Part shown: piece by piece, positions 1 to 5,157 of the stretch
How the letters are laid out: each line of letters starts with the position of its first letter
How positions within the stretch are numbered: the first letter of the stretch is position 1
Assembly: GCA_902775835.1 (NCBI GenBank)
Contig: CACYNZ010000265.1
Coordinates: forward strand, 1 to 5,285
Direction of reading: 5' to 3'
Source of the DNA: an uncultured Eubacteriales bacterium
GTDB lineage: Bacteria; Bacillota_A; Clostridia; Christensenellales; Aristaeellaceae
Length of the DNA stretch: 5,285 nt
Translations under genes and position numbers: made by a program
Notes under the pieces: generated by a model
The model's input: the letters and a program-made list of their open reading frames with translations, nothing else
Told to the model about the DNA's origin: nothing
Database searches by the model: none

Positions 1-1
1 T

Positions 2-274
2 GTGGAAACAGCGACTCTGAAGAAAAAGATGGATTTTTCAAAGGTCGAGTTCCGGACATTTGACGAAGGGCTTTGCGTACAATGCATGCATCTGGGAGCC
101 TATGATGATGAACCCGCAACAGTTCAGATGATGCATCATTTCATGGATGAACAGGGATACACGCTTGACATCAACGATCGGCGTATGCATCATGAGATTT
201 ATCTGAGCGATGCGAGGAAAACCGCGCCGGAAAAACTGAAGACGGTGATACGGCATCCGATCAGGCGTAAATAA
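2..274 (+). CDS. GyrI-like small-molecule-binding protein, C-terminal part (5' end outside window)
   Basis: This is the last 90 codons of a gene that begins before the window; the GTG at position 2 is most likely an internal valine. The pattern matches the C-terminal half of GyrI-like proteins of the COG4832 type, which are usually about 200 aa, so roughly the first half is missing. The diagnostic stretches are EGLCVQCMHLGAYDDEPA at residues 22-39 of the visible part and HHEIYLSD (63-70) followed by APEKLKTVIRHPI (75-87). Family members share the SOUL/GyrI fold that binds small hydrophobic or cationic ligands; some are fused to or encoded near MerR/AraC-type regulators, others stand alone in the cytoplasm. 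Ligand and role here cannot be told. The first good intrinsic terminator after the stop codon lies about 170 bp downstream (447-492). Confidence 0.85.
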   Translation: METATLKKKMDFSKVEFRTFDEGLCVQCMHLGAYDDEPATVQMMHHFMDEQGYTLDINDRRMHHEIYLSDARKTAPEKLKTVIRHPIRRK

Positions 275-446
275 CTCTTCGATTCTTCAGAAAGGGAAAA
301 AAGAAAGCAGCAGGAAAGCGCTGCCGTCTGCGGCCATGAAGTGAATACCCTCTGATCAGCGAACACCCATGGAAATGGCGTGAATACGCTGCATCTGATT
401 TCTGCAGACTTTACCAACTGAGCAGAGTATACTGCAGTGAAGATTC

Positions 447-492
447 AACTGTGAACCATTCGGATGATCCGAACTGTTCACAGTTTTTCTTT
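447..492 (+). terminator. Intrinsic terminator downstream of the GyrI-like gene
   Basis: A perfect 10-bp stem, AACTGTGAAC (447-456) with GTTCACAGTT (476-485), encloses a 2x2 mismatch and a second stem TTCGGAT (459-465) / ATCCGAA (467-473). The T-run 484-488 and further T's at 490-492 follow directly. Long stem plus U-tract is the classic intrinsic terminator form, in the orientation expected for the gene ending at 274. Confidence 0.8.
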
Positions 493-507
493 CAGGAATT
501 CCTGAAA
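490..507. repeat. Perfect 18-bp palindrome
   Basis: TTTCAGGAATTCCTGAAA is identical to its reverse complement over 18 bp. It starts inside the U-tract region of the preceding terminator. It could extend the terminator structure, be a dyad binding site for a dimeric regulator, or be chance. A related 14-bp palindrome, CAGGAACGTTCCTG, lies at 4006-4019. Confidence 0.6.
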
Positions 508-526
508 GGCCGTATATTCCCGGAGA

Positions 527-564
527 CAGGAACTGCGCTGCTCTTCACTGCCATGTAGTTCCTG
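527..564. repeat. Inverted repeat, possible stem-loop
   Basis: CAGGAACT (527-534) is the exact reverse complement of AGTTCCTG (557-564). With two G-U pairs on the plus strand the stem extends to 11 pairs (527-537 with 554-564), leaving a 16-nt loop. There is no U-tract, so it is not a terminator. Function unknown. Confidence 0.4.
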
Positions 565-634
565 ACCGCTCAATTTGCTTCCGTTATCCGGAGAATGACA
601 CCTGAGCGGGGACCTGTACCGGGTTGAAAGGCAT

Positions 635-674
635 AAAAAAAGGCCGGGCGGATCACATTCCTCTCGGTCATTTT
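635..674. terminator. Hairpin flanked by A7 and T4, possible bidirectional terminator of the minus-strand gene
   Basis: An A7 tract (635-641) precedes an 11-position stem, GGCCGGGCGGA (642-652) with TCCTCTCGGTC (659-669), followed by TTTT (671-674). On the minus strand this lies about 30 bp beyond the stop of the 88-aa gene and ends in U7, which is where its terminator should be. The stem has 10 of 11 pairs on the plus strand (two G-U) but only 8 of 11 on the minus strand, where those G-U pairs become A-C mismatches. Position and U-tract favour the minus strand; stem stability favours the plus strand. Confidence 0.45.
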
Positions 675-705
675 CTGGTCAGGCTCCTTGTGACATGCGG
701 GTCTG

Positions 706-972
706 TCAGATCAGTTCCATCGCGGCGAGCTGGGCTTCTTTGATGTCCGCATCCGCGCAATCCAGCCGTACGGCAGCCTTCAGAGCGTTCTCAGCGGCAC
801 GCATCCGGATATCCGCAATACCCTCCATCCTCCGCTTTTCCTTGCTCACCCATTTCTCCCACTCTTCACGGCGACGATTTTCGCGGATTTCCGCATTCTG
901 TTGAGGGATCGGCGGGGGATAGTAGAGGAGGCCGGCGCTTGCAAGGTTCATTTCCTTTTTCATATTCTTCAT
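706..972 (-). CDS. Small charged helical protein of unknown function (88 aa)
   Basis: I do not recognise this family. The start at 972 is supported by a strong Shine-Dalgarno, GGGGAGG, ending 8 nt before the ATG. Residues 1-15 (MKNMKKEMNLASAGL) are followed by a short YYPPPIP segment (17-23), which looks like a turn or linker. From about residue 26 to the end the protein is rich in Glu, Arg, Lys and Ala (ENRRREEWEKWVSKEKRRME at 31-50, with Trp at 38 and 41), consistent with one or two long amphipathic helices or a coiled coil. There is no signal peptide, membrane segment or cysteine motif. It is transcribed divergently from the phosphatase gene and is probably monocistronic, with an A/T-flanked hairpin just past its stop. 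No promoter is convincing: a TTGACA match on the minus strand (992-997) would place its -10 over the start codon. Confidence 0.7.
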   Translation of the reverse strand: MKNMKKEMNLASAGLLYYPPPIPQQNAEIRENRRREEWEKWVSKEKRRMEGIADIRMRAAENALKAAVRLDCADADIKEAQLAAMELI

Positions 973-1063
973 ACCTGTTTCCTCCCCATAATGTCAAACG
1001 AAAATCGTTCTCTTTCTGTATGGGTGCCTCATGGATCATTTCCTGTGTAAATGGCGATACCGC

Positions 1064-1071
1064 TTCCGGAA
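1064..1071. repeat. TTCCGGAA palindrome upstream of the phosphatase promoter
   Basis: A perfect 8-bp palindrome about 45 bp upstream of the -35 region. A split version, TTCCGG-AATA-CCGGAA, lies downstream of the promoter at 1219-1234. They could be operator-like, but palindromes this short arise easily by chance in GC-rich DNA. Confidence 0.25.
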
Positions 1072-1116
1072 TCGTATGGATGCCGCGGCAATGCGATCAC
1101 ATGGGCAAATCCGCTC

Positions 1117-1146
1117 TTGCGGCTGTACTCCTAACTGTGCTATGAT
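1117..1146 (+). promoter_or_regulatory. Extended -10 (housekeeping sigma) promoter for the phosphatase gene
   Basis: TATGAT at 1141-1146 matches the -10 consensus at five of six positions and is preceded by TG at 1138-1139 (TGnTATGAT), an extended -10. The -35 is poor: TTGCGG at 1117-1122, 18 bp upstream, matches only the TTG. Extended -10 promoters commonly tolerate a weak -35. Transcription would start near 1153, giving a leader of about 184 nt before the ATG at 1337. Confidence 0.55.
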
Positions 1147-1201
1147 TTTTATATCAGGAATGACGGTGTTCCCTTCAGTCCGGTGGAGTGTAACGGACAG
1201 G

Positions 1202-1302
1202 CGGAAAGCGGAACCCGTTTCCGGAATACCGGAATCAGAAAAGTGCACACTGCGGCCGGGAATGCGGCATATCAGAGCATGACGGGCCTGCATGTGCTGA
1301 TA
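1202..1302 (+). promoter_or_regulatory. Structured 5' leader of the phosphatase gene (competing hairpins)
   Basis: The predicted leader contains three stems. CGGAAA (1202-1207) plus CGG (1209-1211) can pair with CCGTTTCCG (1215-1223), with one bulged G. The segment TTCCGG (1219-1224) can instead pair with CCGGAA (1229-1234) around an AATA loop, so the two are mutually exclusive. A third hairpin joins TATCAG (1270-1275) and CATG (1278-1281) to CATG (1291-1294) and CTGATA (1297-1302), ending about 20 nt before the Shine-Dalgarno. I recognise no known riboswitch class, and there is no U-tract that would make this an attenuator. Regulation is inferred from folding alone. Confidence 0.3.
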
Positions 1303-1322
1303 ATCAGGATCTGACAGGAAGG

Positions 1323-1330
1323 AAAGGAGG
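1323..1330 (+). promoter_or_regulatory. Strong ribosome binding site of the phosphatase gene
   Basis: AAAGGAGG is nearly the full anti-Shine-Dalgarno complement and ends 6 nt before the ATG at 1337, fixing that start. Confidence 0.85.
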
Positions 1331-1336
1331 GCGTCC

Positions 1337-3472
1337 ATGCAGGACAGCTTGCGGAATCCGAAGCAGACCAGGGGGAAAAGCAGGAAACGCAGGTCCCTGT
1401 CCAGGAAGGTGCGCCGTGCCGTCGCCATCAGCTGCGTGCTGCTCGGAATGCTGATCCAGGTCATCGGCATTACGCTGTACGGTCTGATCCTGGTGAGGGA
1501 ATATGAGCACCTGGCGAGCAATGCTGCCAAGCAGGTATCGATCGCTGTCCGTCACGGCTCTGAATTTGATACCCTGACAGATGACATTCTCTCCGTCTAT
1601 TCCGCTTACACACAGGCGGAAAGGGAAGACATGGATCCGGAGAATTATCGGTCACTGTACGCGGAGATAGAGAAAAACCGCCCCTATTATTATCTGGAGG
1701 GAATGCTGGCGTCCTACTGCAAATCCACGGATGTCCATGATGTCAGTCTTGCCATACCGGATCCGGAAACCGGCGATCTCATCGTCATTGTGGACGCGGG
1801 CGGGAATGCTCCGCAGAAGCCCGGCGACCGGAAGGATGTTTCGGCAAGATTCCTCAGGGCTTTTCATAACTGGAACAAGGAGGATGAACTGCTTCAGTAC
1901 AGGCTGATCCATAAAACGGGCCTGGTCTGTACGGTGGTGATTCCCGTGGCGAATGAGGAGGGCAGGATGGTCGCATACATGTTTGTGGATGTGGCCATGC
2001 AGGCGCTGCTCGCCGATATGAACAAATTCGCGGCACCGATTACGCTTGCCATTCTGCTGGTCACGACACTGATCACCTGGATCCTTGTGCGGATGATGCG
2101 AAAAGCGGTGGTGGAGCCCGTCAACGCCATCGCCGGTGCGGCCCAGACCTACGTATCCGACAAACGGAGCGGTTTGGAGGAGAACAACCATTTCAGCGGA
2201 CTGAATATCCAGACCGGCGACGAAGTGGAGAATCTCAGTCAGACCATGGCGGACATGGAGCGGGAGATTCTGGATATCGAAAAGGCGCTTACCTCCGCGA
2301 CGGCTGAAAGCGAGCGGATCAGCACCGAGCTGGACATGGCCCGCCGGATTCAGGCAGAATCCCTGCCGAACGTGTTCCCGCCGTTCCCGGAAAGAACGGA
2401 GTTTGATATCTATGCCAGCATGCATCCGGCCAAGGAAGTGGGAGGAGACTTCTATGACTTTTTCCTGCTGGATGCGGATCATCTGGGCCTGGTCATCGCG
2501 GACGTTTCCGGCAAGGGCGTTCCGGCGGCCCTGTTCATGATGGTCTCCAAGATGCTGGTCCAGAACTATGCGCTCGTCGGCGGAAGCCCCCGGGAAGTGC
2601 TGGAGATGGTGAATAACCAGATCAGCAAAAACAACCGTGAGCGGATGTTCGTAACCATCTGGCTCGGCATCCTGGACCTTAAGACCGGACGGCTGACTGC
2701 CACCAACGCCGGACACGAATACCCGGCGCTGAAGCATCCCGGCAGAGATTTTGAGATCCTCCGGGACCGTCACGGCATGTTCGTCGGAGTCAAAAGCGGT
2801 ATTCATTACAGGGATTATGAGCTTCAGATGGAAAGGGGCTCCAAGCTCTTTGTCTATACAGACGGCGTGCCGGAGGCCACGGACCTGAACGGCCAGATGT
2901 TCGGCATGGACCGGCTTCACCATGCCCTGATGGAGGCACAGGATGAAGCGCCGCAGCGCATTCTTGAGCATGTGCGCCGGTCCATTGACGCGTTTGTGGG
3001 CGAAGCGCCGCTGTTCGATGATATCACCATGCTCTGCCTGGAATTCAGGGGCCCGGATAAGCCTGTAAGGGAATGCGAGCTGCCCGCTGCTCTGGAGAGT
3101 ATCCCGAAGGCGATCGCGTTTGCCGAGCAGGAACTGCAGGCACTGGAATGCCCTGTGAAAACGCAGAGCCTGCTGTCGGTCGTGTTCGATGAGATCCTGA
3201 GCAATATCGTTCATTATGCCTATGGCATGGGGATCGGATCTGTGACGGTGCGGATCGAGGCGATGCAGGACGAGGGCGGCGTCATGATCACGTTCATTGA
3301 TACAGGCGTGGCCTTCAACCCGCTGGAGGCACCGGAACCGGATATCAGCCTCAGCGCGGACATGCGGAAGGACGGCGGACTGGGCATCTTCCTGGCGAGG
3401 AAGCTGGTGGATGAGATGACCTACGAGCGTGTGGACGGACGCAACATTCTCCGGATGAAGAAGCGCTTCTGA
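1337..3472 (+). CDS. Membrane sensor PP2C/SpoIIE-type serine phosphatase with C-terminal RsbW-like ATPase domain (711 aa)
   Basis: Likely input protein of a partner-switching pathway: the phosphatase should dephosphorylate a phosphoserine STAS (anti-anti-sigma) protein, and the RsbW/SpoIIAB-like domain is of the kinase/anti-sigma type. The order is: basic N-terminus (residues 11-27), membrane helix 1 (about 28-53), extracytoplasmic sensor (about 54-232, with GRMVAYMFVDVAM at 209-221 resembling the end of a Cache-like fold), membrane helix 2 (about 233-254), HAMP (about 255-310, with TGDEVENLSQTM at 293-304), a short coiled coil to about 340, PP2C/SpoIIE domain (about 345-570) and HATPase domain (about 580-711). 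Metal-site motifs are intact: GGDFYDF (369-375), DVSGKGVPAAL (389-399), NAGHEYP (457-463), YTDGVPEA (507-514), LFDDITML (559-566). The ATPase N-box (E619, N623), G1 box DTGVAFNP (655-662) and G2 box GGLGIFLARKLVD (680-692) are also intact, so both activities look functional. No STAS partner or sigma factor lies in the window. It appears monocistronic. The family call is firm; the physiological output is unknown. Confidence 0.92.
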   Translation: MQDSLRNPKQTRGKSRKRRSLSRKVRRAVAISCVLLGMLIQVIGITLYGLILVREYEHLASNAAKQVSIAVRHGSEFDTLTDDILSVYSAYTQAEREDMDPENYRSLYAEIEKNRPYYYLEGMLASYCKSTDVHDVSLAIPDPETGDLIVIVDAGGNAPQKPGDRKDVSARFLRAFHNWNKEDELLQYRLIHKTGLVCTVVIPVANEEGRMVAYMFVDVAMQALLADMNKFAAPITLAILLVTTLITWILVRMMRKAVVEPVNAIAGAAQTYVSDKRSGLEENNHFSGLNIQTGDEVENLSQTMADMEREILDIEKALTSATAESERISTELDMARRIQAESLPNVFPPFPERTEFDIYASMHPAKEVGGDFYDFFLLDADHLGLVIADVSGKGVPAALFMMVSKMLVQNYALVGGSPREVLEMVNNQISKNNRERMFVTIWLGILDLKTGRLTATNAGHEYPALKHPGRDFEILRDRHGMFVGVKSGIHYRDYELQMERGSKLFVYTDGVPEATDLNGQMFGMDRLHHALMEAQDEAPQRILEHVRRSIDAFVGEAPLFDDITMLCLEFRGPDKPVRECELPAALESIPKAIAFAEQELQALECPVKTQSLLSVVFDEILSNIVHYAYGMGIGSVTVRIEAMQDEGGVMITFIDTGVAFNPLEAPEPDISLSADMRKDGGLGIFLARKLVDEMTYERVDGRNILRMKKRF

Positions 3473-3529
3473 TCCGGCGCAGGATTAGGCATCGGCTGCC
3501 ATTTCCTCCGTCCGGTGACATTGGAGCAT

Positions 3530-3566
3530 AAAAAAAACGGCAGGCGTTATTGATCAACGTCTGCCG
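3530..3566 (-). terminator. Strong hairpin with U8 on the minus strand only
   Basis: CGGCAGGCGTT (3538-3548) pairs with AACGTCTGCCG (3556-3566) over 11 positions with one G-T mismatch or wobble, around a 7-nt loop. An A8 tract (3530-3537) precedes it, giving U8 on the minus strand. On the plus strand, the strand of the phosphatase gene ending 58 bp upstream, the stem is followed by GTTGCACTGC with no U-tract. No believable minus-strand gene feeds into it. It may be a formerly bidirectional terminator whose plus-strand T-tract was lost. Confidence 0.65.
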
Positions 3567-3921
3567 GTTGCACTGCCCTGCCCAGGGCGAAGTGCTCACC
3601 GCACCCCTGGATCCGGAGGCCCAGCGCTTCACGGTCCGCTTTCAGGATGACGGGAGCATGGCACTGGTCAATGCCGACGGCCTCTACCTGACCAGCGGGG
3701 CCAGGGGCGGAATGAGCCTTGAAAAGGAGCTGGCGGAGGACGGGCTGAGCCAGTGGACGCTCCGGAAGGCCTACGGCGGGTGGAACATCATATGTGCCGG
3801 GAGCGATGTGTCCGGCTATACACCACTGGGCCTGGAATTCTATCATGATCACATCACCACCTATGCCGTCTCAGCCAGCGGCGTATATATCTTCAACTTC
3901 TATGAGATCGAACATGAGTGA
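3550..3921 (+). pseudogene. Orphan C-terminal domain of a secreted 5'-nucleotidase/nuclease-type enzyme (probable remnant)
   Basis: The open frame starts after a stop at 3529 and encodes 123 aa from a TTG at 3550, which lies in the loop of a hairpin and has no Shine-Dalgarno. The in-frame ATG at 3658 and GTG at 3592 are no better supported. Residues about 14-120 read like the C-terminal beta-rich module at the end of large clostridial extracellular 5'-nucleotidases and nucleases: NADGLYLTSG (41-50), an SQWTL-x-GGWNI segment, GLEFYHDHITTY, and the closing VYIFNFYEIE. The call is from remembered patterns of that module, not an alignment. Signal peptide and catalytic domain are absent, so the product would be neither exported nor catalytic. 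Most likely it is the 3' end of a gene whose upstream part was deleted; a short cytoplasmic stand-alone protein is the alternative. The coding frame itself shows no internal frameshift. Confidence 0.5.
3575..3588. repeat. Short inverted repeat GCCCTG-CC-CAGGGC
   Basis: A perfect 6-bp inverted repeat with a 2-nt centre, just past the stem of the hairpin at 3538-3566, at the start of the remnant. It may be chance in GC-rich DNA or a trace of the rearrangement at this junction. Confidence 0.25.
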
Positions 3922-3950
3922 GGACACTGAGGGGGATGCTTCCACAGGAC

Positions 3951-3980
3951 GGAAAGCCGGCAGCTGTGTTCCGGCTTTCT
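3951..3980 (+). terminator. Terminator-like hairpin after the gene remnant
   Basis: GAAAGCCGG (3952-3960) pairs perfectly with CCGGCTTTC (3971-3979), extended by one G-T pair (3951/3980), around a 10-nt loop. The pyrimidine-rich tail TTTCTTCC is only partly T. It sits 30 bp after the stop at 3921, as expected for the original terminator of the enzyme gene whose 3' end remains, and it would insulate the DUF4003 gene. Confidence 0.55.
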
Positions 3981-4005
3981 TCCAGGCTGAGGCGCTGCCG
4001 GTTTT

Positions 4006-4019
4006 CAGGAACGTTCCTG
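4006..4019. repeat. Perfect 14-bp palindrome upstream of the DUF4003 gene
   Basis: CAGGAACGTTCCTG is identical to its reverse complement and lies 57 bp before the ATG at 4076, in the region where a promoter would be expected. No clear -35/-10 pair is visible beside it. It shares the TTTCAGGAA / TTCCTG half-site with the palindrome at 490-507, with 2 bp more between half-sites, so an operator is conceivable but unproven. Confidence 0.4.
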
Positions 4020-4075
4020 CCAGGACATCCCCGGGTTACCTTCAGACAAGAAAAGAAAAAGGAGATTCAGTACAC

Positions 4076-5053
4076 ATGAGAGATTCCCTTGAAACACTGT
4101 GCCGTCAGTTTATCGAAAGCCGGGATGAGATCCGGGATGCGTTCAAATGGGACAGCAGCTATCTGCCGCCGGTCTGCGCCAATCTGTTCTGCGCAGCGGG
4201 TGCCGTTCCGGATAAGGACAGGCTGCGTGCCTGCCGTGACCTGATCAATCAGAAAACCGGGATCTTTTCATCCTTCCGGGGACATATCCGTGTTCCGCTG
4301 GCCTGCCTGCTTTCCATGGAAGAGCATCCGGAGGAAAAATTCGACCAGGCGAAAAAGGTCTATCAGATGCTGCGGGAACAGTTTTCCGGGTCTGACTATC
4401 TGGCGCTGGCTGCCTTTCTGCTCTCCGGGCAGGACTGTACGGAGGAACGGGTGGACCGCGGCAGGAGGATCTACCGCCTCATGAAAGACGAGCACCCTTT
4501 CCTGACGTCTTCCGAAGACAGCATTTTTGCGCTGATGATGGCCTGGTCAGACCAGTCGGACGATGCGCTGATCTCAGACATGGAAGCATGCTACAGCGTG
4601 CTGAAGGAACGCTTTCACGACAGCAACTGCGTGCAGACCATGACGCACATTCTGGCCATGGAAAAGGAGCGCGCGGATATAAAATGTGAAAAGGTCTTCA
4701 CGCTTTATGACATGATCGGGCAGAGCGGCGGGAAATACGGAAAGCACCATGAACTGGCGACACTGGCCGCCCTGGCCATGCTGGACGCGGATCCCGGTGC
4801 GCTGGTGAAGGATATGATGGAAGTCGACGCGTTCCTGGAGCAGCAGAAAGGGTATGGCATCTTCGGGATTGACAGGAAAACCCGTCTGATGCACGCGGCA
4901 ATGATCGTATCGGATGAATATGTGCCGCGCGGCGCAGTGGATACGGCGGCTCTGTCAGGAACGATTGCGCTGATCATAGCGCAGCAGATGGCCATGTGTG
5001 CGGTCATAGCGTCTACTACAGTTGCGACTGCAGCGTCGTCCTCCCATTCATAA
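4076..5053 (+). CDS. DUF4003 family protein (325 aa)
   Basis: Sequence pattern and length fit the DUF4003 family, uncharacterised Firmicute proteins. The ATG at 4076 is chosen because AAAAAGGAG (4056-4064) lies 11 nt upstream; the same frame is open back to 3794, but that part runs through a terminator hairpin and does not look like protein. Features typical of the family as I remember it are TGIFSSFRGHIRVPLACLL (61-79), repeated helical units of the VYQMLREQFSGSDYLALAAF type (95-114), and a hydrophobic Ala/Met/Ile-rich tail (about 291-320) ending in SSSHS. The body is predicted alpha-helical, with paired helices recurring about every 35-40 residues (near 85-115, 125-155, 165-195 and 205-235), suggesting a solenoid-like fold. 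There is no signal peptide. The tail is long and apolar enough to be a C-terminal membrane anchor or a buried helix; I cannot decide. It is 104 bp upstream of a DUF4256 gene on the same strand. Function unknown. Confidence 0.85.
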   Translation: MRDSLETLCRQFIESRDEIRDAFKWDSSYLPPVCANLFCAAGAVPDKDRLRACRDLINQKTGIFSSFRGHIRVPLACLLSMEEHPEEKFDQAKKVYQMLREQFSGSDYLALAAFLLSGQDCTEERVDRGRRIYRLMKDEHPFLTSSEDSIFALMMAWSDQSDDALISDMEACYSVLKERFHDSNCVQTMTHILAMEKERADIKCEKVFTLYDMIGQSGGKYGKHHELATLAALAMLDADPGALVKDMMEVDAFLEQQKGYGIFGIDRKTRLMHAAMIVSDEYVPRGAVDTAALSGTIALIIAQQMAMCAVIASTTVATAASSSHS

Positions 5054-5076
5054 GGGGAAAACGCAGCAATACAGTT

Positions 5077-5102
5077 GGATCCGGGGGAAACGATCTTTTT
5101 TT
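5077..5102 (+). terminator. Weak terminator candidate between the DUF4003 and DUF4256 genes
   Basis: A T7 run (5096-5102) follows a 5-bp stem, GGATC (5077-5081) with GATCT (5092-5096, one G-U), around a 10-nt loop. The U-tract is good but the stem is short, so read-through into the DUF4256 gene is likely even if it works. Confidence 0.25.
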
Positions 5103-5157
5103 CAAAGAATCCTGAAGCTTACGGAGCGGCAAATCGGAATTTATAGAGGTGTGTAAG

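Larger units (their letters stand above)
275..705. other. Noncoding stretch with clustered inverted repeats
   Basis: This gap separates the GyrI-like gene from the convergent minus-strand gene. No coding region in it has both a start codon and a ribosome binding site. What it holds is secondary structure: the terminator at 447-492, an 18-bp palindrome at 490-507, an 8-bp perfect inverted repeat CAGGAACT (527-534) / AGTTCCTG (557-564), a 7-bp inverted repeat CCGCTCA (566-572) / TGAGCGG (603-609), and an A-tract hairpin at 635-674. A possible -10 box TATACT lies at 428-433, but no -35 box is visible at the right distance. From 275 to about 440 I see nothing recognisable. Confidence 0.6.

Noticed and set aside
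340..558. A plus-strand frame open for about 72 codons after the GyrI-like gene.
   Set aside because: It has no start codon with a Shine-Dalgarno and runs straight through the terminator hairpin at 447-485 and the palindrome at 490-507.
695..904. A plus-strand 69-codon frame opposite the 88-aa gene.
   Set aside because: Serine/arginine-rich shadow with no ribosome binding site; the minus-strand frame has a clear GGGGAGG site and ordinary codon use.
969..997. A TTGACA -35 match on the minus strand (992-997) with TATGAA 18 bp on.
   Set aside because: The -10 would cover the ATG of the 88-aa gene, so the transcript would lack the start codon and the strong Shine-Dalgarno.
1652..3214. A 520-codon open frame antisense to the phosphatase gene.
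   Set aside because: It is opposite a gene whose domains are all recognisable, has no ribosome binding site evidence, and its product (rich in His, Arg, Gln, low complexity) resembles no protein. GC-rich codon use on the sense strand readily leaves such a frame open.
3547..3852. A 101-codon minus-strand frame ending at the hairpin whose U8 tract faces it.
   Set aside because: The U-tract made this tempting, but the start at 3852 has no good Shine-Dalgarno and the opposite strand reads as a recognisable protein domain.
3794..4075. A 94-codon N-terminal extension of the DUF4003 frame.
   Set aside because: It overlaps the remnant's last 40 codons and the hairpin at 3951-3980, lacks a ribosome binding site, and looks like noncoding translation (SSTSMRSNMSEDTEG); the ATG at 4076 has AAAAAGGAG upstream.
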